Source: Sinonovacula constricta (taxonomy: Eukaryota > Mollusca > Bivalvia > Cardiida > Solecurtidae). From it: a stretch of 64,000 nucleotides of DNA. Below, one piece after another: positions 11,259 through 25,700 of this stretch. The stretch is from NCBI GenBank assembly GCA_007844125.1, contig CM017567.1, positions 40,328,690 to 40,392,689 on the forward strand, written 5' to 3'. The stretch's first letter is position 1. Every line of letters starts with the position of its first letter. The notes below the pieces were generated by a model. The model saw only the letters and a program-made list of their open reading frames with translations. It was not told the origin of the DNA and made no database searches. The position numbers and the translations under genes were made by a program.

Positions 11259-11359
11259 GCGATATATTTCACGATAAGTACTGTCTTAGGATTGAGGCAA
11301 TGATATAAACAGCCTTTACTCGTAATAAAGTATAAATGTACGCAGCAATTAGGCACAAT

Positions 11360-11505
11360 TTGGGGCGTTACGCTTCACTTTTTCACAGAGATGTACAGCA
11401 TCATCAAACAATATATATTGGGACCTTTTCGGGTAACAACAATATATTTGGTTGCTTAAGAAACAAACCCTTTGGCAAAACAGTTGGATACAACCCTTAA
11501 AGACA
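11360..11505 (-). mobile_element. MITE family A, degraded left-end fragment, reverse
   Basis: Words such as gcttcactttttcacagag, gggaccttttcgggtaaca and ttggatacaaccctt match the reverse of the A left third. Confidence 0.65.
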
Positions 11506-11587
11506 CGTTTCTTTTGAACTGTTAAATTACATGGTTTACTTAGGATCCCCATCGCCCCAACACCCGTTTGTGATGATATTCGTATTG

Positions 11588-11880
11588 ACCGGACCTGGTA
11601 GCGCAATCGGTAGAACGTCAGCGCCAGGTACGGGAGGCCGCGACATACCAAAGTCGGAAAAAAGGGTAGTGTTATAGCTCCCTTGCTAACGTTCAAGCAA
11701 ATATAAGGGTAGTTCCACGACTGGTTGGCTCGGTGTCAGGATAATGTGACTGGGTGTGGTAGCATGTCAGGTGTTCATGGCATGCTATACACATTGAAGG
11801 CAGCACTATATCTGGACACGGTCTCCAGATAACTGAAATACTGTTGGCGGGACGATAAACCCAATAAACAAATAAACAAA
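11588..11880 (+). mobile_element. tRNA-derived SINE, family SB copy 1
   Basis: The head has an A-box-like TAGCGCAATCGGTAGA. The body has the words gacataccaaagtcg, agctcccttgctaac, gtagttccacgactggttg and tggcatgctatacaca. The tail is gacgataaacccaataaaca followed by aataaacaaac. Shares its body with copies at 30612-30872 and 41843-42093. Confidence 0.9.
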
Positions 11881-11908
11881 CAGACTGTCGGATACCACCT
11901 TTCAAAGG
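11881..11908 (+). mobile_element. MITE family A terminal fragment next to a splice donor
   Basis: The segment agactgtcggataccacctt is a family A right end. It ends about 11 bp downstream of the donor of exon 11 of the ABCG gene (minus strand). Confidence 0.75.
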
Positions 11909-11919
11909 TTATAACTCAC

Positions 11920-11977
11920 CAGTTAACAGAGAATCCAGCAGAGCAAAGAATGTCCAGTGGACGATAGTGAAGAAGAA
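11920..11977 (-). CDS. ABCG-like gene, exon 11 (transmembrane helix 2 region)
   Basis: 58 nt between a strong acceptor (tttttcttccag) and donor gtgagt. It encodes FFFTIVHWTFFALLDSLLT plus the first base of a codon, entering in phase 0 and leaving in phase 1. After exon 10 (ending KDRLGL) it gives the ABCG pattern RLG-FFF--------L---L, a hydrophobic helix. It is the last exon I can find. The following exons, for helices 3-6 and the extracellular loop, are not visible in 1-11919 and probably lie beyond the left edge. Confidence 0.8.
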
Positions 11978-14900
11978 CTGGAAGAAAAAAAGAGAAAAAT
12001 ACAAAGCATTTATATAATCTAAACGAAATTTGAAACTGAAAAAATAACACAGTTGTAATGTAAAGCAGCAACTGAGTGAAAAAATGCAATGAAAAAAAAA
12101 TTCGAAAATTAAATTTTTGAAAAATAACATCTCTTAAATTTAAATTTAAAAAAATAATAAGAGGGGGTACATTATGCGATTGATTTTTTAGACATCAGAA
12201 ACATCAGTGATAGGCTATGTAAATAAATCACGACAATTAAAAATTAAGTTCACAAAAACCAAAACATGAAAACAGGGAAAGACTTTTCGAAGAAATATTG
12301 GTAATTTAATTTATGCAGAATGAGCAGAGAACATTAATAGATTGACTGACGACGCATAAATTTACACCAATTGTTGACCACGACCATGTATAAATTTCCA
12401 CCAACTGTTGACCACGACCATGTATAAATTTACACCAGTTGTAGACAACCACCATGTATAAATTTACACCAGTTGTAGACAACCACCATGTATAAATTTA
12501 CACCAGTTGTAGACAACCACCATGTCTAAATTTACACCAGTTGTTGACCACGATCATGTATAAATTTACACCAGTTGTTGACCTCGACCATGTATAAATT
12601 GACACCAGTTGTCAACCACGACCATGTATAAATTTACACCAGTTGTTGACCACGACCATGTATAAATTTATACCAGGTGTTAACCACGACCATGTATAAA
12701 TTTACATCAGTTGTTGACCTCGACCATGTCTAAATTTACACCAGTTGTTGACCACGACCATGTATAAATTTACACCAGTTGTTGACCACCACCATGTATA
12801 AATTTACACCAGTTGTTGACCACGACCATGTATAAATTTACACCAGTTGTTGACCACGACCATGTCTAAATTTACACCAGGTGTTGACCTCGACCATGTC
12901 TAAATTTACACCAGTTGTTGACCTCGACCATGTCTAAATTTACACCAGTTGTAGACCACGACCATGTCTAAATTTACACCAGGTGTTGACCTCGACCATG
13001 TCTAAATTTACACCAGGTGTTGACCACGACCATGTCTAAATTTACACCAGTTGTTAACCTCGACCATGTCTAAATTTACACCAGTTGTAGACCACGACCA
13101 TGTCTAAATTTACACCAGGTGTTGACCTCGACCATGTCTAAATTTACACCAGGTGTTGACCACGACCATGTATAAATTTACACCAGTTGTTGACCACGAC
13201 CATGTATAAATTTACACCAGTTGTTGACCTCGACCATGTATAAATTTACACCAGTTGTTGACCTCGACCATGTATAAATTTACACCAGTTGTTGACCACG
13301 ACCATGTATAAATTTACACCAGTTGTTGACCTCGACCATGTATAAATTTACACCAGTTGTTGACCACGACCATGTCTAAATTTACACCAATTATTGACCA
13401 CGACCATGTATAAATTTACACCAGTTGTAGACAACCACCATGTATAAATTTACACCAGGTGTAGACAACCACCATGTCTAAATTTACACCAATTATTGAC
13501 CACGACCATGTATAAATTTACACCAGTTTTTGACCACGACCATGTATAAATTTACACCAGTTTTTGACCACGACCATGTATAAATTTACACTAGTTGTTG
13601 ACCACGACCATGTATAAATTTACACCAGTTGTTGATCACGACCCTGTATAAATTTACACCATTTGTTGACCACGACCATGTATAAATTTACACCAATTGT
13701 TGACCACGACAATGTATAAATTTCCAACAGCTGTTGGTCACGACCATGTATAAATTTACACCAGGTGTTGACCACGACCATGTATAAATTTACACCAGTT
13801 GTTGACCACGACCATGTATAAATTTACACCAGGTGTTGACCTTGACCATTTATAAATTTACACCAGGTGTTGACCACGACCATGTATAAATTTACACCAG
13901 GTGTTGACCACGACCATGTATAAATTTACACCAGTTGTTGACCACGACCATGTATAAATTTACACCAGTTGTTGACCACGAGCATGTATAAATTTACACC
14001 AGTTATTGACCTCGACCATGTATAAATTTACACCAGTTGTTGACCTCGACCATGTCTGAATTTACACCAGGTGTTGACCACAACCATGTATAAATTTACA
14101 CCAATTGTTGACCACGATTATGTATAAATTTACACCAGGTGTTGGTCACGACCATGTATAAATTTCCAACAGCTGTTGGTCACGACCATGTATAAATTTA
14201 CACCAGTTGTTGACCTCGATCATGTATAAATTTACACCAGGTGTTGACCACGACCACGTATAAATTTACACCAATTGTTGACCACGATTATGTATAAATT
14301 TCACAGTTGTTACTTGATAATTGTGACTTGAGATTTGTAATTTACAAATTGTATACGAGAAATGTGATACAATTTGATACATGTAAAAACGAACGCGTTT
14401 GTGCAAACAAATAGCAAATTTAAGCATATGCAGTGTTGCAATTTGCAAATTAAAAATTGAATATAGGCGGATATCCCCTTCCATAGAGCGCTGGTCGTGT
14501 GTGAGTCAATATAAAGTAATATTGATTTGAGAATGTTTATCTGTAGCAGTAGCACCGAGAACATAATACTGAGGGTTGTGTTCGTTTGACGCGCACTATT
14601 GCTACAATAACTAATAAAAGAAATCGTGTGTGTCCGTGTTACTGATGATCGTTTAGTAACATCAAGGAATAATATAATTGAAAAAGAACAAAAACTGTAA
14701 CCTAGGTAACAGTTAATGCATTTCGTGATTATATGTCGTAGGAAAATGTGAGAACAGACTGAGGAAATAAGCGCTGGCGAATTAGATCGGCATCTTTAGT
14801 TGTTTTTGTTGTTGTTGTTGTTGAAATGATAAACACGGATTGCTCATTCTTTAAATACAGCGTAATTTAATAGGGTTTGCGATATAACAAGTAAAGACTT

Positions 14901-15942
14901 ATGTTTTGCTCGATATTTAATTTTGTGGGCCTGGCTAATGTGATTATGATCTTGGACTGCGTTCTCGATCAATATCCCATTACCCAGGCCCTTAAAACTA
15001 GACACTGACCTTAACACACGTCTATTTGTATAATGTTTTGGTTAAGAAGCAGTCCATTATGGTAAAATACATGCAGTATGTATAACAAACTACAACGCAT
15101 TCTTGATATTAACCAGTCAATATAGACGTAATGGTGTCCGGACGAATCCTCTCAGTAAAATTTGATCAAAAGGACAAATACCTCCCACCCATACAGCACA
15201 TAACACAACGTAGACAAAATCAAAGTTCGTTCTACCATGATGGATAAATAATCACACCCATCCATCCAACTTCCACCAACCCCACCTACCTCCCAACCAT
15301 TCCACAAACCTCCCACCCACCCCATCCGTCTACCTCCCACCCATCCACCTAGCATCCACCCTATCCATCAACATCCCACCTACACACTCCACCCATCTAC
15401 CCACCCCGACTAACTCCACCCATCTATTTTGTCACGACCGCGTCTATAGTCACGATTGCTTTTACAATGCAGAGTTTAGATCTGTGTGTAGTAAATGTAC
15501 AATTTAAAGCCAAACAAATCTAATATATTTTAGAAAATTCAAAATGTAAACACATAAATAAAAAGCATCATTCGTAACATTACGAGGCAACCACCATTGT
15601 TCTTTTCAACAAATGTAAAGGTGTTATCGGACAGTTTGGAACATTTTCCCCTCTCATGCTACCATATAAATTGTTGTTACATGAAAAGTTTCCGCGAAAT
15701 GATATTTACTCGTGCCCTAGATCCACGTAAAAAGTAAAAAATATTACCTCACTTGTTATTACAAAATTAACGTATTTTCTATCCGAGTCACGCTACACAG
15801 TAAGCTATTTTTAAACTAAGAAAACCACGTGACCACTTACTTTTGAGATCACGTTACATGATCATCCGGGTAACCAGGCCTGATATATTTCGCTATTTGT
15901 ACCGTCTAACAAATTAAGATTTTTTATATATTTATTATTATT

Positions 15943-15977
<35 letters not shown>

Positions 15978-15991
15978 CATCCTCATCATCC

Positions 15992-16053
<62 letters not shown>

Positions 16054-16054
16054 C

Positions 16055-16100
<46 letters not shown>

Positions 16101-16466
16101 GTCGGCTTGCGGATCGGGAGGTCGTGGGTTCGAACCCCGGCCGGGTCATACCAAAGTCTTTAAAGTTGGTAGTAGTGGCTTCCCTCCTAACGCTCGGGGC
16201 AAAGGGGACAGCATTACGCCTGACTCGTCGGTGTCAGTATAATGGACCGGCCGGGTTCAGTCCCTGGGCACCTCATAAATGCCCCTGTGCTATAATGATA
16301 GAAATGTCGCTGCGCAGTATCGGCAAAAATGCCGGCTAATCCCAATCCCAATCCCTCATCATCATCATCATCATCATTATTATTATCATTATTATTACCA
16401 TCATCCACATCCTCATTATTATTATTATTAATATTATTATCATTATTATTATTATTATTATTATTA

Positions 16467-16514
<48 letters not shown>

Positions 16515-16538
16515 CATCATCATGATAAACATCATTAA

Positions 16539-16608
<70 letters not shown>

Positions 16609-16617
16609 CCATCATCA

Positions 16618-16707
<90 letters not shown>

Positions 16708-19700
16708 TAACCGTTGCTTAACCGCACAAGGTTGAGCAATTGCAATGCTGCATCTCCAATTGAAAAGTATCAAAATTAGGGTTAAAATATTTCAAAACTG
16801 GGATTGAGGGTTTGAATCCCGGTATAGGCATGAAAGGTCAATTTTTTTTTCTACTTTTTCACTTTGACAATTATTTTTGCATCACTCTATCAGATTAAGA
16901 AGGACACATGTACAGTTTTTAATTTTATTTTTTTAACTAAATTTTAATTGTATGAGTTATGCTTAATTTGATTCGTTACCTGGTATATTCAAAGTTTAAT
17001 AAAAAAGAATCAAAACCATGTTTTGAAATTGTTTTATATTTTGAAGCATCAGCTAGCACACTCTATAGAACCATTTGGGCAACACTGAAATAAATTGTTT
17101 GGCAAAGAAGAGATCGTGGATTTTTTTAATAAAGCACCGTAAGCAGAAAAAAGGAAAAATCAGTTTTAAACTTGGTGTGTTTTTAAACAATTAATTACAA
17201 ATTTGGGATAGTTTGAGCAAAACCAATCAAGTAACATGTTTGGTTGGTTTACCTTATGCTATATTATGTTTAAAAACGACACTCAATAGCAAACCACTTT
17301 TTCTAAAGTGAAAGATACATAATATTTAGAGTGTTCTTGTCTCTAAAAAAAAGAGACACATTTAATGGCAATTTAAAAAGCTAACATATCTATAAATTCA
17401 TAATTGGATGGAGAATTTCCTTAATATTTGCCAAACACGTCTTCATTAAAGTATACAACAAATCAGTCGTGCCAATGTTCAAATTCAGTTCATTTTCTGT
17501 TACACTTGTTTTACCTTAAAGGTAATATCCGAAGTTTGGGGCAAAAAACAAACATTGTTACCTTAACAGGTCTCGCAAAATGCTGTATATTCCTGTCCTA
17601 CACATGTCTGAAAAGTAAACCATAACGCATCAATCGTCATTTCAAACATGTATATCCTGTCTGAGACACGCTACACAGTTAGCTATTTTTAAATTAAGAA
17701 ACCACTTGACCACTTATGTTTTAGCTCATCTACGTCATCCGCTGTGACGTCGATGTCTATTTATAGCAGGAATCCTAATCGTTCAAGTTTATTTAAAGAT
17801 TAAAAAAAATAACATTTTAAGTGTTGATATGACGAGATTTACAGCTCAAAAATTGAGATACTGTAGAAAATCGTCAAAGCCTAGACTAAGGTATGATTTG
17901 TTCCTGCAGACATTATGTACAAATACACCAAACAGAGGTAAGATATTGTTATATTATATATAGGCAGAGTGTCCGATACCACCTTTAAAAGTGGTATAGG
18001 GCAGTTTGCCTATATCAAATATATATAACAATATCAAAATATATTTTGGAGAATTTGGGCTTAATTTTTGCATAAACCTATACTTTAGTCTTAATAAATA
18101 CAAGTTTGAACACTTACTGAATTGTTAGACAGAACTCATCGCAAAAAAAAACAAAAAAAAAACAGCTCTGAACGTGTATTTCTTCCAACTGCATAACAAG
18201 TTCGATAGCGGACTCTGCCAAAAACAGATATCGACGTCAGATCGGATTACCCGGATGACTAAATAATGTGATCTTAAAACTAAGTGGTCACGTGGTTTTC
18301 GAAGTTTAAAAATAGCGATCTCTGCAGCGTGGCTCGAATAGGAGATATCTGTTTGCAACGACGATTGGTAATTTATGCTTGACTGTTTACACAGATTAAG
18401 GACACTAATGAACAGCATTTTGCAGGACCTTTTGTTACGTACGGTAGTACACCAGCGTTTAAGGTTACGCTAGTCGGGTTAAGGGGTTGTTTTACTGTTG
18501 TAGTATAAATGATGACGTAGCATTAGCGTAACAACTAGAAAGAAAAGGATCATGCTAGAAAATTCATTTGTTTATTTTTAACTGGGTTTCGTTCATGTTC
18601 TGGAGACTTCTGCGTTCTAGAAATTCTTTGGGTCTTTTAGCCGATTTAAGTTTAAGTTTGGGCATATAGTTTGGAAATACTTGCAGCCTCTAAATTAAAC
18701 CTTTCTGTGTTGGAACTGACGTGGACTTATTATTCTACAAGTATATTGATACTGAAGTGTTGGTTTTGGAATTATATTAATTATATTCGTGTATTGTTCT
18801 ACCTTTGGATTATTTTATCTGTGCGTATCTACGAGAATATTCTACCGAAAACTCTTCAGAATTATTGGACACCTGCTAAAGGGAGAAACTGTGAGCTAAC
18901 ATTTATTTTGCATTATTACGCCATAGATTTAATTGTTTATTAAAATAAAACATTATTGTACAAGTTTGTTGCTGACTTGTTCTTTCTGTTACAACTTTTT
19001 GTCGTTTAGTAAATGAGCCATTTAATACATAAATCATAAATAGCGACACCGGTCGTAACAGATATTGGGGGCTCGTCCGGGATTTGAACATTAAAGGATA
19101 ACTGCTATTTTTGTGTACTTTTTTATTACAAGTTTTTGTAAACAAATATTTCTACAAACCAGCAACAAGCTATCATAGCATTTAATTTGGGAAAGTTTAT
19201 AAAGTCGCCTACACAGGAGGAGTTTCATTTGGCCTGAAAGTCTGATTTGCTCGACATCGCTGCTCATTTTAACGTTCATGGAAATAAAGCATTCACGAGA
19301 AAACAGGCTGTTTGCAACATGCTTATTCAAACTTTGATTGACGACAGCATACTTTCTGACCTTATGTCCTTTGTAAAAGGAAGATGTGTCAGACCAGGAC
19401 TTCGAATTAAAATTGCAATCATAGATATTAAGAATAGAAAGTGAAGAGCGAATAGAATTAAAAAGGTTAAAGTTGGGACAAAAGAAAATGAAACAATTAG
19501 AACAAGAAATAGAACGAGAGCGGGAGGAAAGAGAACGAGACAGTAAGTTTCAGTTAGAATTGAAGAATCTAGAAAGAGCACACATCAGACACTCATTCAA
19601 AATAAAGCATTTGAAGTGTCAAAAAATATTAGACTTGTTCCTCCATTTCAAGAAAAGGATATTGACAAATCCTTTTTGCATTTCGAGAAAGTTGCAGATA

Positions 19701-22700
19701 ATGTCTATTCTAGGTCGACAAAACATCCCCGATAATGTTTTTTTCGACACCCTCCCCGCCTCTTTTTTTTTAATTGTGTTAAACTATACAGCTCCATACC
19801 ATCAAAAACATCAACTATCAGCAAAAAGGGTTGGGTGGTATTTTGTCCGCCTCGGAAAAGCGGTCCATTATCAAGCGTCAGCAAAGGGCTGAAAAGTATT
19901 TTGTCCGCCTTGAACAAGCGGTCATTTTAGTCCACCTGGAAAAATATGACGTATAACGTCATTTCCACCTAAAGAATAGTGGTGGTGTCCACCTTGAAAA
20001 AAAAATATTGTGTGTTTGTCCAGCTAGGCAGGGGTCGTTTCGTCTGGGGGGAGGTGGGGGTCGCTCGGGAGTTTCGTCCGGGGTGTTATTTTCGGGGGTG
20101 TTTTGTCCGAGGTGTTTGTTTGGGGGTGTTTTGTCCGGGGGTGTATTGTCTGGCGTGTCTGGGTGTGATTTGTCTGGGGATGTTTCGTCCTGATGAGTTT
20201 TATCTAGGGATGTTTTTTCTCCGGGGTGTTATGTCCGGGGATGTTTTGTCCTACACTATGGATACCCACCAGCCCTAGCCTGTCCTTGACCGCCTCCTCA
20301 GCTCGGGCTGGCTGCCACCACACCAGGGCACATATGGCGGTGATGTAAACATTCTGAACCAGGCTGGAAACAGAAAAAATACAAGATTACTGTTACTTTC
20401 TAAGCTTTTATAAAATCGCAATAAGTGTCACGTTTTAGTGATTATTCATTTCAAAACAGTGTGTGTTTGCGTGGGTGTGCAGGTGCACGGGTACGGATGT
20501 GTGTACGATAAACACGAAGAAAAGTGGTTGTGCTAGCACATTGTTCGAGGCGCGGCTATTAAGGTTACTTCTTATTTGCATATGAATAATTGCAACAAAG
20601 CTGATCATGTGCACAAAGATTTTTATAGGTGCAAGCAACTAAAATATTTCTTCCTTTTTAGAAATACACATATTTGTGTTTGTGTGTGTCAGTGTTTGTA
20701 TATAGTCACTGACACACTGGTAGAACGTTGCGTATCGGGCGAGCAGCATTAAAGGCATCGTCTGCCAAATCATCAAAATTAACTGCTCCGCCTGAAACCC
20801 TTAAAATAAGCAAGATTGGAATTGCCGCTACATGAGTCTGCATCAGAGCCTTCAGCCCTTTGATAACTTGTGCGCAGAAAGCGGGTCACAGGTAGAGCCA
20901 ATCGGAACTCCTCGGGTAATTCCGTCCTCGGGACAATCATCCCTCGGATGTATCTGGTGCAAGGATACGTGCTCAAATCACGATTGTTTTGTTCGCCGGA
21001 AGTCGGAAGAAGAATATGCCTAAGAGTTCGCACAAATATAAACAATGCCATCGTTTGACAGCTGTGCTGGGTAAATAAAAATCAGACGATTTAAATTTGA
21101 AGCCGTCACAGATTGAAGTTTTACTGGCATCGTACTGTAGTGAGCTGTCACCCGAACTGCCATCTTTGTTTTGACGTCTGTCTTAAAAGAAGTCCCATTT
21201 AGATAAATGGCCAAGGTGATCCGACTGCCTACATACATCCGAGAGATGATTCGTGAATTATCCGAGGTGTTCCGATTGACATTATGGTTAGCGATCTATG
21301 CTACGTAGACACGGATAGAATTTATCGATAAACTTGTAATAATGATTGAGATGGTATGCCGTGCTGTTCACAGTGGACACAGTTCGAGGGCATCGATGAA
21401 CAGTATTTTACTGTTCTTATTATGCAACAATAACTGTTTTGTTTGTTGGAGAATTTCTTGTTGCTTTTTCTAAATTGTCGAATACAACCTTAAAGAAGAA
21501 ATATACCTCATTAACGACAAAATCCTTCGCCTGGTATTCCGGAAGTTTCTTGCTGTCAGCAATCGCACCTGGTTCCCGCACGACCGCCAGCTTTGCTGGG
21601 TCTGATTCAGGGATCCGGAGACCAGACGATTGTCAACTCCCAATGGCACGCATACTTTGGCTGAAGAATTTTAAACGATTGTGTAATCAACATTGTTTAA
21701 AAAAGTATCCTATTAAAAGCGCAAATCAAATTTTGCTTTGTGTCAATATGTTAATTACACTTGTTTTGAGATCGTGTTTATTAATTGATTGTGAATGATA
21801 TATAAATATAATATATAATATAATATATATAATAAAATATTCACAATTATATGCATGTATATATATATACAGTTAGCTTCCCGTTTGACCCTTTTCTTTA
21901 GTCAATGAGTGATATTCCTGCGCGGCATCGTTCGTTCATAAATCTGCTTTTCATATATATCTGCATATTACACAATATAACCACTTGAACTTCTAGTTTA
22001 CACAGATTATAATATTAATGTTAACACATGAAGCATGCGTGAACACAAATGACGCGTCTAGTCGCCATCTACATACACATTTCTACATATAGACAGGTCA
22101 TGCAAAGTCATTCGTTCGTGCTTCCGAAAATCAGCTGTCTCATAACTCGCCCCCGCCCAGATATACATAATTATGTAAACGCCATTCTATTTCCACGCCC
22201 GCTCTTAACAAGCCGCATGATGAATGGGATAAAAGTACATGATGAATGGGATAAAAACCGAGGGTATCGAAGTACAAAATATCATTTTACATAAGTGGTA
22301 TCGTGTAAGTAACATTGATGTATATTTAGGGTTCACATGTTAGCATTTTAAATAAGGTATCTATTAGTTTGCCAATATCTACATATAACAATGTCGAACC
22401 CCCTTTTTAGGGAACTTGGGCCTATTCTTTGTTTTAACCGATGCTTTAGTCTTAAGAAATATGATTTCAACACTAACTAGATCGTTAGACAGAACAAATC
22501 ACGACAAAATCACTCTGAATGTGTATTCTTTCCACCCGTATAAAAAAGCTCGATAGTGGTCTCTGTTAAAAATAGATACTGACGTTAGAGCGGAGTGCCC
22601 GAATGGCTATATAAAGTTATCTTAAAAGTAAGTGGCCACGTGGTTTTCTAAGGTTAAAAATAGCTATCTTTGCAGCGTGGCTCGGATAGGATATACCTGT

Positions 22701-25700
22701 TTGCAATGACAAGTGGTGATTCATGCTTGACTCTCACATAGATCTAGGACATCAATGAACGGCGTTTTGCAAGACCTTATCAGGTAACAATTACTTATTA
22801 TTTGGTTATTTGAGAAAAGAAATTTTGGTCCAAACTGTCGGATACCGCCTTTAAAAGTCAATTTTATTAGCAGGTATAGCAGATATAGTTTGTATATTTT
22901 AATATATTTTTATCACGACAGTGTGTTTATTGGCTTTGTTTTTGTTGTAAAATTAATAAAATTGTAGATATACGGTTGTAACATGCAACGCGTATGATTT
23001 ATGTATTATTTAAACATTTGTTATGTTGTGTACTGTTTATATTGTTGTGTTTACCGCATTGGTCGTACGGCATTGAAAACACTTCTCAACGTTTACATTT
23101 TCTTTGGGATATCGTAGAAGTTATTTCAGATGCCGTGGACGTGAATAATAGCTTTGTGGTGGCGATATTAAATACGTGCACGCCCAAAATCCTGTTACGG
23201 TAAAACTATCACGTGTCACGAACACTGTGGCTGCCTACAACAAAACATGTGTTTCAAATTAGCTTGAATAACTAAACCGAGAAATTAAACTATTTTTTGT
23301 TAAGTTATTTACGCTCATTTAAAACAAATATTTGAAATTAAGGCATTACGTTTGGCATGAAGAATTCACCAGCAACGTGTCAACGACTCATTAACTATGT
23401 CATTTCTGGATTTGACGGATACGATGCCTACATCTTTCAATTTCACTATGTTAAAAGGCCAATGTCTCCATGCTCTATAATCTATGCGATATTTCCTACA
23501 GTGTGTTTATTGAGTCAAACAAGACAGTGATAGTAATAAATCTTAAGTGTGTAAACAAAACAACAGACGCACAATACGTTTGATCTTCTTATAAATCTTA
23601 AGTGTGTAAACAAAACAACAGACACACAATACGTTTGATCTTCTTATAAATCTTAAGTGTGTAAACAAACCCACAGACACACAATACGTTTGATCTTCCT
23701 ATATTTTTTCTATACAACATATATTTATCCTGTTTGTCAATCGCGAAATAAGAGTGATTAAGACAAGACTGACTCTACTACAGGCTAGTATTAAGCAATC
23801 GGAACTTCTCGGGTAATTCCGTCCTCGGGACAATCAACCCTCGGACGTATCTGGTGCAATGATACTTGCTCAAATCACGGTCGTTTTGTTCGCCGGAAGT
23901 CGGAAGAATATCCCTAAAAAGTAGTTTGCACAAAACATAAACAATGCCATCGTTTGACAGCTGCGTGTCTGCTGCGCTGGGTAAGTTTGAAGCAGCCACA
24001 AATTGAAGTTTTACAGGCATTGTACTGTAGTGAGCTGTCATCCGAGCTGCCATCTTTGTTTTGACGTCTGTCACATAAAAAGTCCCATTTAGGGAAATGA
24101 CCGAGGTAATCCGACTACCTACATACATCCAAAAGATGATTCGTGAATTATCCGAGATGTTCCCATTGAGTATTAAGGCCTTTTTTATATAAACAAATAC
24201 CTGAAAACGCGTCAGAATACAGCTATCGCCTTGCTTTATACAGTTTGTTTTCTTGTTTGTTTTTTATATCGTGTTGTTTTTTGTTTGCTTGTTTGGTTGT
24301 TTCTTTGGGATATAGTGACTTTGGAGTCTCTAATGTACTCCGGGAGCTGGAAAAATCCCCCCCCCCCAGATGAAAACCATTGCAGTTTAGTTTATGACTA
24401 CGATAATTCAAGGTGGTATCCTAGCCTATATCTAATATATGCAACAATGTCTTTATTTGGGTTATGTGTACACGGTTTCTGCGGAAATAAAAGTCATACC
24501 TTAGTCTAAGCTTGTACGATTTTAAACAGTATCTCAAATGTAGGACAGTAAAACCCGTTAATCAACATTTAAATGTTCATTCTTTTCAAATCTATAAGTA
24601 AGAACAATTGGGATTCCTGCTAAAAATAGACAACATCACAGCGGATGACGTAGATGATCTTTTACATAAGTGGTTAAGTGGTAGTTTAAAAATAGCTAAC
24701 TGTGCAGAGTGGCCCAGATAGGAAATACATGACGAGTGTGGCGTTACAGTTCACTTGTCAGACGTGTGTAGGACATCAATAAACAGCATTTTGCGATATA
24801 AAATAAGGTAACAATGATTTATTTTGAAGTTTAATCAAACTATTTTTGGTCCAAACTGTTGGATACCACCTTCAATAAAATGTTAAATGCATTACAACTA
24901 AATGTTCAGTAGGGAGCGGGGATGGGGCAGGAATTTTATTTGCCGTAGAAAATTCAAGAGAGGCGTTCTGTCCGCCTTGAAACATTCACTGGAGGGATTC
25001 TGTCCGCCTTGGAAAATTAACCGAAAGATTCTGTCAACCTAGGCCATAATGTCCGGAAGGGATTTTGTCATACACCCGTGAAACCAGGTAACAATTGTTG
25101 TTCAATTCACTTCACGAACCATAAAGTAATTATATGTTTCACATGAAACCAAAGTCATATTGTATATATTTAATAATGCATTCTTGTATTTGAACCACAA
25201 AATTTCATGTTTCTGACAAGCAAAGCTTCGCCACTATACTAACTGTAACGCAGACCGGCACTCTCCAAGGGTCACACATCATTACACCAGCCACGGTAAC
25301 CATTAACCGCGCAACTTTGGAAGCCGCTAAAGGTATTAGTTATGTTATTCGATCTCATGAATATTCGTGTAATGTCGGCATTTAGCGTTTTACGATGTTA
25401 CACATTCGATCATTAACGTCAACACTCGGCCTTCAGAGAATAAAAATCACCCGATTTTAGTTTTCCAATTTTATCCATTAAAATCGCATCCATTTCCTCA
25501 CTCCAAAATAGCAACAAGTAATCTCGGTCAGCGAGGAAGATTCGTCAAAAATAGCAAAAATAATTATTTAAATTATTTAAATATGTATTTAAATACAAAC
25601 CCCTGATTAGAGATAGTACTGTAAGTCGTTTTTCTTTGTAGTTAAACAAAGGTTTGCCCTATGACGAGGAAAAACAATTTAGAAATGAAATATTGACAAA

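Noticed and set aside
1..11919. Remaining 3' exons of the ABCG gene
   Set aside because: I scanned the minus strand for acceptor-donor pairs entering in phase 1 with helix 3-6 patterns and found none; they are probably beyond the left edge.
16101..16180. tRNA gene
   Set aside because: Only the B box and SINE body are present; the 5' half is replaced by microsatellite.
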